Shown piece by piece: positions 43,327 through 50,367 of a stretch of DNA of 64,000 nucleotides (its first letter is position 1; every line of letters begins with the position of its first letter). The notes beneath the pieces were generated by a model. That model had not been told where the DNA came from. It was given only the letters and a program-made list of their open reading frames with translations, and did no database searches. A program made the translations under genes and the position numbers. Origin of the DNA: Streptomyces bambusae (GTDB lineage: Bacteria > Actinomycetota > Actinomycetes > Streptomycetales > Streptomycetaceae); assembly GCF_020532645.1 (NCBI RefSeq), contig NZ_JAJAUZ010000025.1, positions 42,708 to 106,707 on the forward strand, written 5' to 3'.

Positions 43327-44082
43327 ATGGGCAACTCCGAGAGCGTGCGGCGCAGGCCCGAGGAACAGCAGCTCGGGCCGGTGCTGCGCAGGCGGGGCCA
43401 GGTCCAGGCGGGCAGCACGACCGACCAGCGGCTGCTGGACTCGGCGGGTCCCTCCGAGTGGGTGCACACCGATCCCTGGCGGGTGCTGCGCATCCAGTCG
43501 GAGTTCATCGAGGGCTTCGGCACCCTGGCCGAGCTGCCGCCCGCCATCAGCGTGTTCGGCTCCGCGCGCACCCCGGCGGGCACGCCGGAGTACGAGGCGG
43601 GCGTCCGGATCGGCGGCGCGCTCGTCGAGGCGGGCTTCGCGGTGATCACCGGCGGCGGCCCGGGCGCCATGGAGGCGGCGAACAAGGGGGCCCGCGAGGC
43701 CGAGGGCATCTCGGTGGGCCTCGGCATCGAGCTGCCCTTCGAGCAGGGACTCAACCAGCACGTCGATCTCGGGCTGAACTTCCGGTACTTCTTCGTCCGC
43801 AAGACGATGTTCGTGAAGTACAGCCAGGGCTTCGTGGTGCTGCCGGGCGGCCTCGGCACGCTGGACGAGCTGTTCGAGGCGCTCACCCTGGTGCAGACCC
43901 AGAAGATCACCCGCTTCCCGATCGTGCTCTTCGGCACGGAGTACTGGAGCGGACTGGTCGACTGGCTGCGCAACACCGTGGTCGCCCAGGGCAAGGCCTC
44001 GGAGCGCGACCTGTACCTCTTCCACGTCACGGACGACGTGGACGAGGCCATCGCGCTGGTCACCAAGGAGACCGGCCAGTAG
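43327..44082 (+). CDS. LOG-family protein (TIGR00730)
   Basis: This 251-residue Rossmann-type protein has PAISVFGSARTPAGTPEYE, FAVITGGGPGAMEAANKGA (catalytic Arg region RKTMF follows) and the hallmark PGGLGTLDELFE. LOG proteins hydrolyse nucleoside 5'-monophosphates (cytokinin riboside phosphate phosphoribohydrolase activity); homologue Rv1205 of M. tuberculosis makes cytokinins. The extended N-terminus (about 65 residues) is typical of this actinobacterial subgroup. AGGAGGG lies nine bases before the ATG. It is downstream of dapE and convergent with the FolP2-type gene. Confidence 0.92.
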   Translation: MGNSESVRRRPEEQQLGPVLRRRGQVQAGSTTDQRLLDSAGPSEWVHTDPWRVLRIQSEFIEGFGTLAELPPAISVFGSARTPAGTPEYEAGVRIGGALVEAGFAVITGGGPGAMEAANKGAREAEGISVGLGIELPFEQGLNQHVDLGLNFRYFFVRKTMFVKYSQGFVVLPGGLGTLDELFEALTLVQTQKITRFPIVLFGTEYWSGLVDWLRNTVVAQGKASERDLYLFHVTDDVDEAIALVTKETGQ

Positions 44083-44153
44083 GGGCCCGGCGGGCGCCCG
44101 TACGGCCTCGTGGAGGCCGGCCGGACGCCCGCTGCCCGTACGGGCGGGCAGGG

Positions 44154-44181
44154 GGGGCCGCGTACGCGTCCGGGCGGCCCC
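44154..44181. terminator. Hairpin between convergent LOG and FolP2-type genes
   Basis: GGGGCCGC pairs with GCGGCCCC around a 12-base loop that itself contains GTACGC. Located six bases beyond the FolP2-type stop. Confidence 0.45.
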
Positions 44182-44186
44182 TCCGC

Positions 44187-45047
44187 TCAGGCCAGGCCGC
44201 GGCGGGCGACGGCCGGCGGCCGGTGCCCGCGGATCGACGCGACCATGTCGAGGATCTGCCGGGTTTCGGCCACCTCGTGCACCCGGTACACCTGCGCGCC
44301 CAGCCAGGCGGACACCGCCGTGGTGGCCAGCGTGCCGAGCAGCCGCTCCTTGACCGGCTTGTCGAGGGTTTCGCCGACGAAGTCCTTGTTGGACAGCGAC
44401 ACGAGCACCGGCCAGCCGGTGTCCGCCATCTCGTCGAGCCGGCGGGTGGCCTCCAGCGAATGCCGGGTGTTCTTCCCGAAGTCGTGACCCGGATCGATCA
44501 TGATCGCGTCCCGCCGCACGCCCAGTCCGGCGGCCCGCTCGGCCAGCCCCACCGTGACCCGCAGGATGTCCGCCATCACGTCGTCGTACTCGGTGCGGTG
44601 CGGCCGGGTACGCGGCTCCACCCCGCCCGCGTGCGTGCACACCAGCCCCGCGCCGTACCGGGCGGCGACCTCCGCGAGCTTCGGGTCCACTCCGCCCCAC
44701 GCGTCGTTCAGCAGGTCGGCGCCCGCCTCGCAGACCGCCTCGCCCACCTCGTGCCGCCAGGTGTCCACGCTGATCACCACGTCCGGGTGGCGGCGCCGCA
44801 CCTCGGCGACGAAGCCGACCGTACGACGGGCCTCCTCGACCGCGTCGACCTCCTCGCCCGGCCCCGCCTTGACCCCGCCGATGTCGATGATCGCGGCGCC
44901 CTCGGCCACCGCCTGCTCGACCCGGTCCAGGGCGGGCTCGTCGCGGAAGGTCGCGCCCTGGTCGTAGAAGGAGTCCGGGGTCCGGTTCACGATCGCCATG
45001 ATCACCGGCTCGTGGGGCCCGAACTCACGCCTGCCCAGCCGCAGCAT
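44187..45047 (-). CDS. folP2: FolP2-type dihydropteroate synthase paralogue
   Basis: This 286-residue TIM-barrel protein of the pterin-binding family starts IMAIVNRTPDSFYDQG. SVDTWRHEVGEAV, LLNDAWGG, IDPGHDFGKNTRHS and the C-terminal VHEVAETRQILDMVASI are present. The usual pABA/sulfonamide loop G-E-S-T-R-P-G is replaced by DIGGVKAGPG, as in mycobacterial FolP2, which has been reported not to act as dihydropteroate synthase. I therefore do not assign folate synthesis. ATG 45047 has GAGGAAACAGGGG upstream. Neighbours (LOG, DivIVA-like, Tag, DUF3117) match the mycobacterial folP2 locus. Confidence 0.88.
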   Translation of the reverse strand: MLRLGRREFGPHEPVIMAIVNRTPDSFYDQGATFRDEPALDRVEQAVAEGAAIIDIGGVKAGPGEEVDAVEEARRTVGFVAEVRRRHPDVVISVDTWRHEVGEAVCEAGADLLNDAWGGVDPKLAEVAARYGAGLVCTHAGGVEPRTRPHRTEYDDVMADILRVTVGLAERAAGLGVRRDAIMIDPGHDFGKNTRHSLEATRRLDEMADTGWPVLVSLSNKDFVGETLDKPVKERLLGTLATTAVSAWLGAQVYRVHEVAETRQILDMVASIRGHRPPAVARRGLA

Positions 45048-45173
45048 CCCCTGTTTCCTCCTCTGATCGTCCGTGAGCGACCTTAACGGGCCGCCTCTGG
45101 GGTCGGCGCCGCCGCGGCCGCATGGCACGATCGTGCCGGACAGTCGTCGCGGGCCCACGGGAGTTGGTTGATC

Positions 45174-45716
45174 GTGTTCTGGTTCTTGCTGATCGCGCTG
45201 GTCGTGGTGGTCGCCGCGGTCACGCTCGCGGTGGTGAGCGGCGGTGAGGAAGCCGTACTCCCGGACGCCGAGCCCGAGCAGCCAGCCGACGCCCTGCCCG
45301 CACACCGCCCGGTCAACCGGGCCGACCTGGAGTCCCTGCGGCTCCCGGTCGCCGTCCGCGGCTACCGCATGGCCGAGGTCGACGAGGTCCTGGCCCGCCT
45401 GGGCGCGGAACTGGCCGAACGCGACGCCCGCATCGACGCCCTGACCACGGGCGGCCCCGGCCTCCGCAAAACCCCGGCCCCCCAGGACCGGCCCCCCGCT
45501 CACCCACACGGCGGTCACCTGCCCGGCGGACACCCGTTCAGCCGCCCCGACACCCCGTACGCACCCCCGCAGGACACCCGCCCCGACGACAACCCGTACC
45601 GGGACCGCACGGGCGAGCAGCCGTACGACGAGAACCCGTACCGGGACCGCACGGGCGAGCAGCCGTACGATGAGAACCCGTACCGGGACCGCACGGGCGA
45701 GGAGCCGGGCCGATGA
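45174..45716 (+). CDS. Membrane-anchored DivIVA-like protein with C-terminal 14-residue repeats
   Basis: This 180-residue protein has an N-terminal transmembrane helix (FWFLLIALVVVVAAVTLAVV) and a short DivIVA/Wag31-like motif (RLPVAVRGYRMAEVDEVLARLGAEL at about 52-76, with the G-Y-R/K-xx-EVD pattern). A Pro-rich linker leads to three copies of NPYRDRTGEQPYDE. DivIVA-type domains localise to poles and growth sites, so a scaffold role is likely. GTG 45174 is preferred (GGGAG ten bases upstream); TTG 45168 is possible. The stop overlaps the glycosylase start (ATGA). Rv1209 is the positional counterpart. Confidence 0.8.
   Translation: MFWFLLIALVVVVAAVTLAVVSGGEEAVLPDAEPEQPADALPAHRPVNRADLESLRLPVAVRGYRMAEVDEVLARLGAELAERDARIDALTTGGPGLRKTPAPQDRPPAHPHGGHLPGGHPFSRPDTPYAPPQDTRPDDNPYRDRTGEQPYDENPYRDRTGEQPYDENPYRDRTGEEPGR
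45591..45703 (+). repeat. 42-bp in-frame tandem repeat, 2.7 copies
   Basis: Units begin at 45591, 45633 and 45675 (AACCCGTACCGGGACCGCAC). The first two copies are identical except for one base late in the second, and each codes NPYRDRTGEQPYDE. The period is a multiple of three, so copy number can change without breaking the frame. Confidence 0.95.
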
Positions 45717-46330
45717 GCGGCGGTGCGCCGGTCGCCGGGCCGGACGGGCTGCTGCGCTGCCCGTGGGCGCTGGCCACCGAGGACTACGTCGCCTACCACG
45801 ACGGCGAATGGGGCCGCCCGGTCCACGGCGACGACGCGCTGTACGAGCGGCTCTGCCTGGAGGCCTTCCAGTCAGGCCTGTCCTGGCTGACGATCCTGCG
45901 CCGCCGCGAGGGCTTCCGCACCGCCTTCGCCGGCTTCGAGATCGCCGCGGTCGCCGAGTTCGGCCCGTCCGACACCGAACGCCTCCTCGCGGACCCCGGC
46001 ATCATCCGCAACCGCCTCAAGATCGAGGCCACCCTCGCGAACGCCCGCGAGCTGGCCACCTGGGCACCCGGCGACCTGGACACCCTGATCTGGTCCCACG
46101 CCCCGGAGCCCGGCCCCGCCCCGAGGACCATCGCGGACGTCCCCGCCATCACCCCGGAATCCACCGCCCTCTCCAAGGCCCTGAAGAAGTCCGGCATCCG
46201 CTTCGTCGGCCCCACCACGGCCTACGCCCTGATGCAGGCCTGCGGCCTGGTCGACGACCACCTGTCGAAGTGCACGTCCCGCGGAGCCGGCTCCGACCCC
46301 GCCCCGCACTCCAGCCCCGCCGGCGTTTGA
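45713..46330 (+). CDS. tag: DNA-3-methyladenine glycosylase I
   Basis: This 205-residue base-excision repair enzyme removes 3-methyladenine. Zinc-site residues are C16 (RCPWA), H29 (YHDGEWG), H183 and C187 (DDHLSKC). The HhH core shows ILRRREGFRTAFAGF and IIRNRLKIEATLANA. The last dozen residues, SDPAPHSSPAGV, are encoded by the start of a dispersed intergenic element, whose TTTGAGG provides the stop. The natural end of the protein was therefore probably replaced. It overlaps the DivIVA-like gene by 4 bp. Confidence 0.93.
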   Translation: MSGGAPVAGPDGLLRCPWALATEDYVAYHDGEWGRPVHGDDALYERLCLEAFQSGLSWLTILRRREGFRTAFAGFEIAAVAEFGPSDTERLLADPGIIRNRLKIEATLANARELATWAPGDLDTLIWSHAPEPGPAPRTIADVPAITPESTALSKALKKSGIRFVGPTTAYALMQACGLVDDHLSKCTSRGAGSDPAPHSSPAGV

Positions 46331-46357
46331 GGCGCGGGGTCCGGGGCGGAGCCCCGG
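46309..46357 (-). repeat. Dispersed GC-rich element, reverse copy overlapping the end of tag
   Basis: This reads CTCCAGCCCCGCCGGCGTTT then GAGGCGCGGGGTCCGGGGCG on the plus strand, the reverse complement of the element at 8.0 kb. The final part GGGGCGGAGCCCC is self-complementary. It supplies the final codons and stop of tag. Confidence 0.8.
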
Positions 46358-46372
46358 GAAGCGGAGAAGGGG

Positions 46373-46409
46373 CGGGTGGGGGAACAGCCCCGCAGGGCAC
46401 CCCCACCCG
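46373..46409. terminator. Hairpin between convergent tag and enoyl-CoA hydratase genes
   Basis: A perfect 10-bp stem CGGGTGGGGG/CCCCCACCCG has a 17-base loop that contains a small GCCCCGCAGGGC fold. It serves both strands. Confidence 0.75.
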
Positions 46410-46434
46410 CTCCCGCCCACCCGTACGAGCGGAC

Positions 46435-47235
46435 TCACCGCCCCAGATACTTCGGCTTCTCCTTCGCCAGGAACGCCGCCACCGCAATCCCGTGGTCCTC
46501 GGACGCCCCGGCCACCGTCTGCTGCTCGTCCTCCTTCTCCAGCGCCTCGGACAGGGACGACCCCGCCCCGAACGCCATGGAGGCCTTCAGCGCCGCGTAC
46601 GCAACCGTCGGGCCCTCCGCAAAACGCCGCGCCACGGCCGCCGCCTCGTCGGCCAGCGCCTCGGCCGCCACCACCCGGTTCACGATCCCCAGCTCCAGCG
46701 CCTCCTGCGCCGACACCGACCGCGGGAAGAACAGCAGGTCCGCCGCCCGGCTCTGCCCGATCAGCCGCGGCAGCGTCCACGACACCCCGGAGTCGGCGGT
46801 CAGCGCCACCCCGGCGAAGGACGTGTTGAAGGAGGCGGTGTCCGCCACCACCCGGTAGTCCGCGGCGAGCGCGAACCCGAAGCCCGCACCGGCCGCGACC
46901 CCGTTCACCCCCGCCACCACCGGCTTCGGCATCTCGGTGATCGCCCGCACGATCGGGTTGTAGTGCTCGCTCACCGTGCTCAGCGCGTTCCCGGAACCGG
47001 ACTCCCGCGCCGCGGCCAGCGCCCCGATGTGCTCCTTGAGGTCCTGGCCCACGCAGAACGCCCGCCCGGTCGCCGTGAGCAGCACCGCGCGCACCGCGTC
47101 GTCGCCGCCGGCCTCCCGGAGGGCGTCCCGGAGCGCGGCCTTCGCGTCGTTGTTGAGCGCGTTCATCGCGTCGGGACGGTTGAGCGTGATGGTGGCGAGC
47201 CCGTCGGTCACTTCGTAGAGCACGGTGTCGGCCAT
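46435..47235 (-). CDS. Enoyl-CoA hydratase/isomerase family protein
   Basis: This 266-residue crotonase-fold protein has N-terminal ATITLNRPDAMNALN and the first oxyanion-hole segment AFCVGQDLKEH. The second is VAGVNGVAAGAGFGFALAAD, followed by FAGVALTADSGVSWTLPRLIG. The hydratase Glu pair is not clear: where the second catalytic Glu is expected the sequence reads TADSG, with an Asp, resembling PaaG/PaaB-type isomerases or hydratases of aromatic degradation. Exact reaction is unknown. ATG 47235 is well placed. It is a single gene, convergent with tag. Confidence 0.88.
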   Translation of the reverse strand: MADTVLYEVTDGLATITLNRPDAMNALNNDAKAALRDALREAGGDDAVRAVLLTATGRAFCVGQDLKEHIGALAAARESGSGNALSTVSEHYNPIVRAITEMPKPVVAGVNGVAAGAGFGFALAADYRVVADTASFNTSFAGVALTADSGVSWTLPRLIGQSRAADLLFFPRSVSAQEALELGIVNRVVAAEALADEAAAVARRFAEGPTVAYAALKASMAFGAGSSLSEALEKEDEQQTVAGASEDHGIAVAAFLAKEKPKYLGR

Positions 47236-47568
47236 GGCAGGTGGTGTCCCCTCCGTCGCGGACCCGGCCAGCGATCGGTACTGGCCGGTACAGGGTCAGC
47301 ATGGCGGACGGCGGGGGGCCCGGACATGTGACATGCGTCAAAGAATCCGTACGCCGAGCCGCGGGTGTGGCGGCGAAGTATCGCAGGCGGATCCCCGAAA
47401 TGAGTGGTTTTGACTGAGCGCGTTGCGCAAGCGTTCCCGGCCGATGTTGGTCATCGGGTCCTGACATGCGGGATAATGGCCTGGAAGCAATGTGTTCGAT
47501 GCCGGGTTCCAGGCGCCTGAATGGGGCCGTCGGCTGACGATGAGCTGGTTTCAGGAAGGGGAACGAGC
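47236..47568 (+). promoter_or_regulatory. Divergent intergenic region with promoter candidate for the DUF3117 gene
   Basis: This 333-bp gap lies between divergent genes. On the plus strand GATAAT at 47472-47477 is a near-consensus -10, with TTGGTC 19 bp upstream. It would give an ~85-base leader before the DUF3117 gene. The rest has the small fold GCGCGTTGCGC near 47418 but no gene. Confidence 0.4.
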
Positions 47569-47736
47569 ATGGCGGCCATGAAGCCGCGGACGGGCGACGG
47601 CCCGCTCGAGGTCACCAAGGAGGGGCGGGGCATCGTCATGCGCGTACCGCTCGAAGGCGGCGGTCGGCTCGTAGTCGAACTGACCCCGGACGAGGCCGGT
47701 GCCCTCGCCGACGCACTCAAGAACGTCGTCGGCTGA
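47569..47736 (+). CDS. DUF3117 protein
   Basis: This 55-residue actinobacterial protein (MAAMKPRTGDGPLEVTKEGR start) has a beta-rich core GIVMRVPLEGGGRLVVELTP and a helix DEAGALADALKNVV. It matches DUF3117 (Rv1211 in M. tuberculosis); function is unknown. GGAAGGGG precedes the ATG, and an earlier in-frame ATG would add 16 poorly conserved residues. It is monocistronic with its own terminator. Confidence 0.9.
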   Translation: MAAMKPRTGDGPLEVTKEGRGIVMRVPLEGGGRLVVELTPDEAGALADALKNVVG

Positions 47737-47761
47737 CGCACCACCCTGCACAAGGATTTCC

Positions 47762-47795
47762 GCGATGCCCCGACCCGCCAGGGTCGGGGCATCGC
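47762..47795 (+). terminator. Terminator after the DUF3117 gene
   Basis: A 15-bp perfect stem GCGATGCCCCGACCC with a GCCA loop lies 26 bases past the stop and also faces the end of the O-methyltransferase gene. Confidence 0.9.
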
Positions 47796-47827
47796 TGCGT
47801 TCGGAAGCCCGTACGTACGGACAGGTC

Positions 47828-48490
47828 CTAGCGCCGCACCGCGCACAGCAGCCCGTCGCCCACCGGCAGCAGGGCCGCCTGCAGTGCCGGGCTCTCCCGG
47901 ACGGCGCGCAGCAGCTCCCGGACCCGCAGGACCTCCACCGGCTGGGCGGCGGAGTCGACGGTCCGGCCGTCCGCGAAGACGCCCTCGAAGCACACCAGGC
48001 CCCCGGGCCGCAGCAGGCGCAACGATTCAGCGAGGTAGTCGAGGGACTCGGTCGGGTCGCCGTCGCAGAACACGAGGTCGTACCCGCCGTCCGCGAGCCG
48101 CGGCAGGACGTCCAGGGCGCGGCCGGGGATGAAGCGGGCCCGGTTCCCGGCGAAGCCGGCGGCCCGGAAGGCCTGGCGGGCGAAGGCCTGCCGGTCGGGC
48201 TCGGGGTCGACGGTGGTGAGCACCCCGTCCGGGCGCATCCCGTGCAGCAGGTGGATGCCGGAGACGCCGGTGCCGGTGCCGATCTCGGCGACCGCCTTCG
48301 CGTCGGCGGTGGCGGCGAGCAGGCGCAGCGCGGCGCCGGTGCCGGGGGACACCGGGCGCAGGCCCGTTTCCCTCGCCCGGTCGCGGGCCCACCGCAGAGC
48401 GTCGTCCTCGGCGACAAACGCGTCGGCGAACGCCCAGCTCGTCTGCCGGTTGCCGGTAATGACCCTCTCCTGTCCCCATAGTTGGCGCAA
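47828..48490 (-). CDS. Class I SAM-dependent O-methyltransferase (Rv1220c type)
   Basis: This roughly 220-residue methyltransferase has AdoMet motif I VAEIGTGTGVSGIHLL. GVLTTVDPEPDRQAFARQAF, the metal/acidic motif YDLVFCDGDPTESLDYL and LLRPGGLVCFEG follow, as in catechol-type O-methyltransferases. It is divergent from the ECF sigma gene, as in mycobacteria. The start is uncertain. TTG 48490 gives the family's usual length (MRQLWGQERVITGN) but has no ribosome site, though TACAGT lies five bases ahead. A much better site, AGGAG, lies before an ATT codon at the I of VITGN. Confidence 0.82.
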   Translation of the reverse strand: MRQLWGQERVITGNRQTSWAFADAFVAEDDALRWARDRARETGLRPVSPGTGAALRLLAATADAKAVAEIGTGTGVSGIHLLHGMRPDGVLTTVDPEPDRQAFARQAFRAAGFAGNRARFIPGRALDVLPRLADGGYDLVFCDGDPTESLDYLAESLRLLRPGGLVCFEGVFADGRTVDSAAQPVEVLRVRELLRAVRESPALQAALLPVGDGLLCAVRR

Positions 48491-48597
48491 CGGTGACTGT
48501 ATCCGCTGGGCGCGGGAACCCGCAGATGGGACCGGGCGTTGAAGAGGACAAGAGGGGCCGATAGGGATCACCGGACTCGGAGGACCGCCCTCTTTAT

Positions 48598-48614
48598 GCA
48601 AAGTTAACGCAAAG
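48598..48614 (+). promoter_or_regulatory. GCAAAG direct repeat upstream of the ECF sigma gene
   Basis: GCAAAG-TTAAC-GCAAAG forms a direct repeat of 11-bp period in an AT-rich patch 32 bases before the sigma gene. It may be a -35/-10 or activator site; no identity can be given. Confidence 0.4.
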
Positions 48615-48646
48615 AAGCTTATCCAGAGCTGACGGACGGGGTGGCT

Positions 48647-49411
48647 ATGGTAGGGGCTCCACTGGACACCACCAGAGCCGATAGGGGAGGTGCGGCTGCG
48701 CCTGTGGATCGTGGGGGCGTGATCAGACGCCTCTTCAGGTCGGCGGGTGAGCCGAAATCCGTGACTGACACTGCTGACCGTTTCCACACCACCGCCACCG
48801 CAACCACCGCGACCTTTGCCGCAGATGCGGGCACGCAGGCGTGGACCCCTCCCTCATGGGAGGACATCGTCAGCACGCACAGTGCGCGGGTCTACCGTCT
48901 CGCCTATCGCCTCACGGGCAACCAGCACGACGCCGAGGACCTCACGCAGGAGGTCTTCGTCCGCGTCTTCCGCTCGCTGTCCACCTACACCCCGGGCACG
49001 TTCGAGGGCTGGCTGCACCGGATCACCACGAACCTGTTCCTCGACATGGTCCGCCGCAAGCAGCGGATCCGCTTCGACGCGCTTGCCGAGGACGCGGCCG
49101 AGCGGCTGCCGAGCCGGGAGCCGTCGCCCCAGCAGGTGCTGCACGACACGCACTTCGACGCGGACGTGCAGCAGGCGCTGGACACCCTGGCGCCGGAGTT
49201 CCGGGCCGCGGTCGTGCTCTGCGACATCGAAGGCCTGTCGTACGAGGAGATCGCCGCGACCCTCGGCGTGAAGCTGGGGACCGTGCGCAGCCGTATCCAC
49301 CGAGGCCGTTCCCACCTGCGCAAGGCGCTCAAGCACCGGTCTCCCCAGGCCCGGGCCGAGCAGCGGGCGCTGGCGGGGGTGGCCGTGGGAGGAGAGGGCG
49401 GACGCGAGTGA
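48647..49411 (+). CDS. sigE: ECF RNA polymerase sigma factor (SigE-like)
   Basis: This 254-residue group IV sigma factor has region 2 AYRLTGNQHDAEDLTQEVFVRV with FEGWLHRITTNLFLDMVRRKQR. A short linker and region 4 AVVLCDIEGLSYEEIAATLG with KLGTVRSRIHRGRSHLRKAL follow. The 80-residue N-terminal tail is long for the class. The downstream anti-sigma overlaps by 4 bp, then htrA and tatB, the order of M. tuberculosis sigE-rseA-htrA-tatB. The symbol is given in that sense; it is not S. coelicolor SCO3356. It likely responds to envelope stress. The start is unsure: ATG 48647 or GTG 48641, both with weak ribosome sites. Confidence 0.92.
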   Translation: MVGAPLDTTRADRGGAAAPVDRGGVIRRLFRSAGEPKSVTDTADRFHTTATATTATFAADAGTQAWTPPSWEDIVSTHSARVYRLAYRLTGNQHDAEDLTQEVFVRVFRSLSTYTPGTFEGWLHRITTNLFLDMVRRKQRIRFDALAEDAAERLPSREPSPQQVLHDTHFDADVQQALDTLAPEFRAAVVLCDIEGLSYEEIAATLGVKLGTVRSRIHRGRSHLRKALKHRSPQARAEQRALAGVAVGGEGGRE

Positions 49412-50013
49412 GCGGAGTCAGTCCGTCACCGGCGGAGCAGCACCTGGGGGACCGGCTTGCCGCGCTGGTGGACGGCGAGCTGGGCCATGACGCGCGCGAG
49501 CGGGTGCTCGCGCATCTGGCGACGTGTGCGCGGTGCAAGGCGGAGGCCGATGCGCAGCGGCAGCTGAAGAGCATGTTCGTGCAGTCGGCTCAGCCGGCGC
49601 CGTCCGAGGGGCTGCTCGCGCGGCTCCAGGGGCTGCCGGGCGGGGATCCCTTCTCCGTGCCGGAGTATCTGCCGGCGGAGGGGTTCCGGATACACGAGGT
49701 GGCGCGGCCGGCTGCGCGGGGGCGGCGGTTCGCCTTCGCCGCTGCCGGGGCCGTGTCCCTTGCCGCTATCGCGCTGGGTGGGGCGCTGCCGTTGGATTCG
49801 GCGATCGATCCCAATGCGCGGGGGGAGGGCGGGGCTTCCGTCACCCCCGCGACCCGGTCCGGTACGGGTGCCGGGTCCGGTGTCCTCTCGGTCACCGAGG
49901 CGGGCTTCCGCACCGTTCCCCTCCCGTCGGCCGTCACCCTCGCCGGCATCGCGGTAACCCACACCCCGGCCCCCAGCGGCCTCCCCCCGGTGAAAACCCC
50001 CACCACCCGCTGA
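49408..50013 (+). CDS. rseA: Zinc-binding anti-sigma factor (RseA-like)
   Basis: This 201-residue anti-sigma has an N-terminal ZAS domain with H36-x3-C40-x2-C43 (HLATCARC) after ALVDGELGHDARERV. A hydrophobic segment FAFAAAGAVSLAAIALGGAL (about 107-126) may be a transmembrane helix, and the tail is Ser/Thr/Pro-rich and extracytoplasmic. It should hold the adjacent ECF sigma inactive, with release on redox or proteolytic signals. The GTG start overlaps the sigma stop (GTGA), which keeps the two in fixed ratio. No separate ribosome site is needed. Confidence 0.9.
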   Translation: MSGVSPSPAEQHLGDRLAALVDGELGHDARERVLAHLATCARCKAEADAQRQLKSMFVQSAQPAPSEGLLARLQGLPGGDPFSVPEYLPAEGFRIHEVARPAARGRRFAFAAAGAVSLAAIALGGALPLDSAIDPNARGEGGASVTPATRSGTGAGSGVLSVTEAGFRTVPLPSAVTLAGIAVTHTPAPSGLPPVKTPTTR

Positions 50014-50367
50014 TCGCCGGACGGGCGGATGCCGCCTCTTGCGGGGTCGGCCACGCGGAGCGGGGTCCCCTTTGCAGGGGCTCCGCCCCCACACCCCCGG
50101 TCCTCAATCGCCGGACGGGCTCGATTGGCCCCCAGGCCCGGACCTTGCCTGCAGGCTGGATGCTCCGCGGCAACTTCCGGCCTCGCCGCCGCCCTCGGCC
50201 CGGCGGAGCTGGAATCGGCCCGGCCTCGGCCGGCCCCGGTCCGGCTCAAGCAGCGGCGGGCGGCGGAAGCCGGTGAGGTGGTGGGCTGACTTTCTGGCGG
50301 GCGGCCTGGTTGAATCGGCTGCCGGAGTGCCCGGCAGGGCACGGAGCAGGAGTGGCGGGGAGTGGAG
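50014..50367 (+). other. Gap before htrA containing a diverged copy of the dispersed element
   Basis: These 354 bases have no gene. Bases about 50075-50127 are a forward element copy (GGGGCTCCGCCCCCACA then CCTCAATCGCCGGACGGGCT). Between 50190 and 50280 several GCCGG/CCGGC palindromes crowd together. The htrA promoter must lie in the last 100 bases; no clear hexamers are visible. The element may weaken read-through from the sigma operon. Confidence 0.5.
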
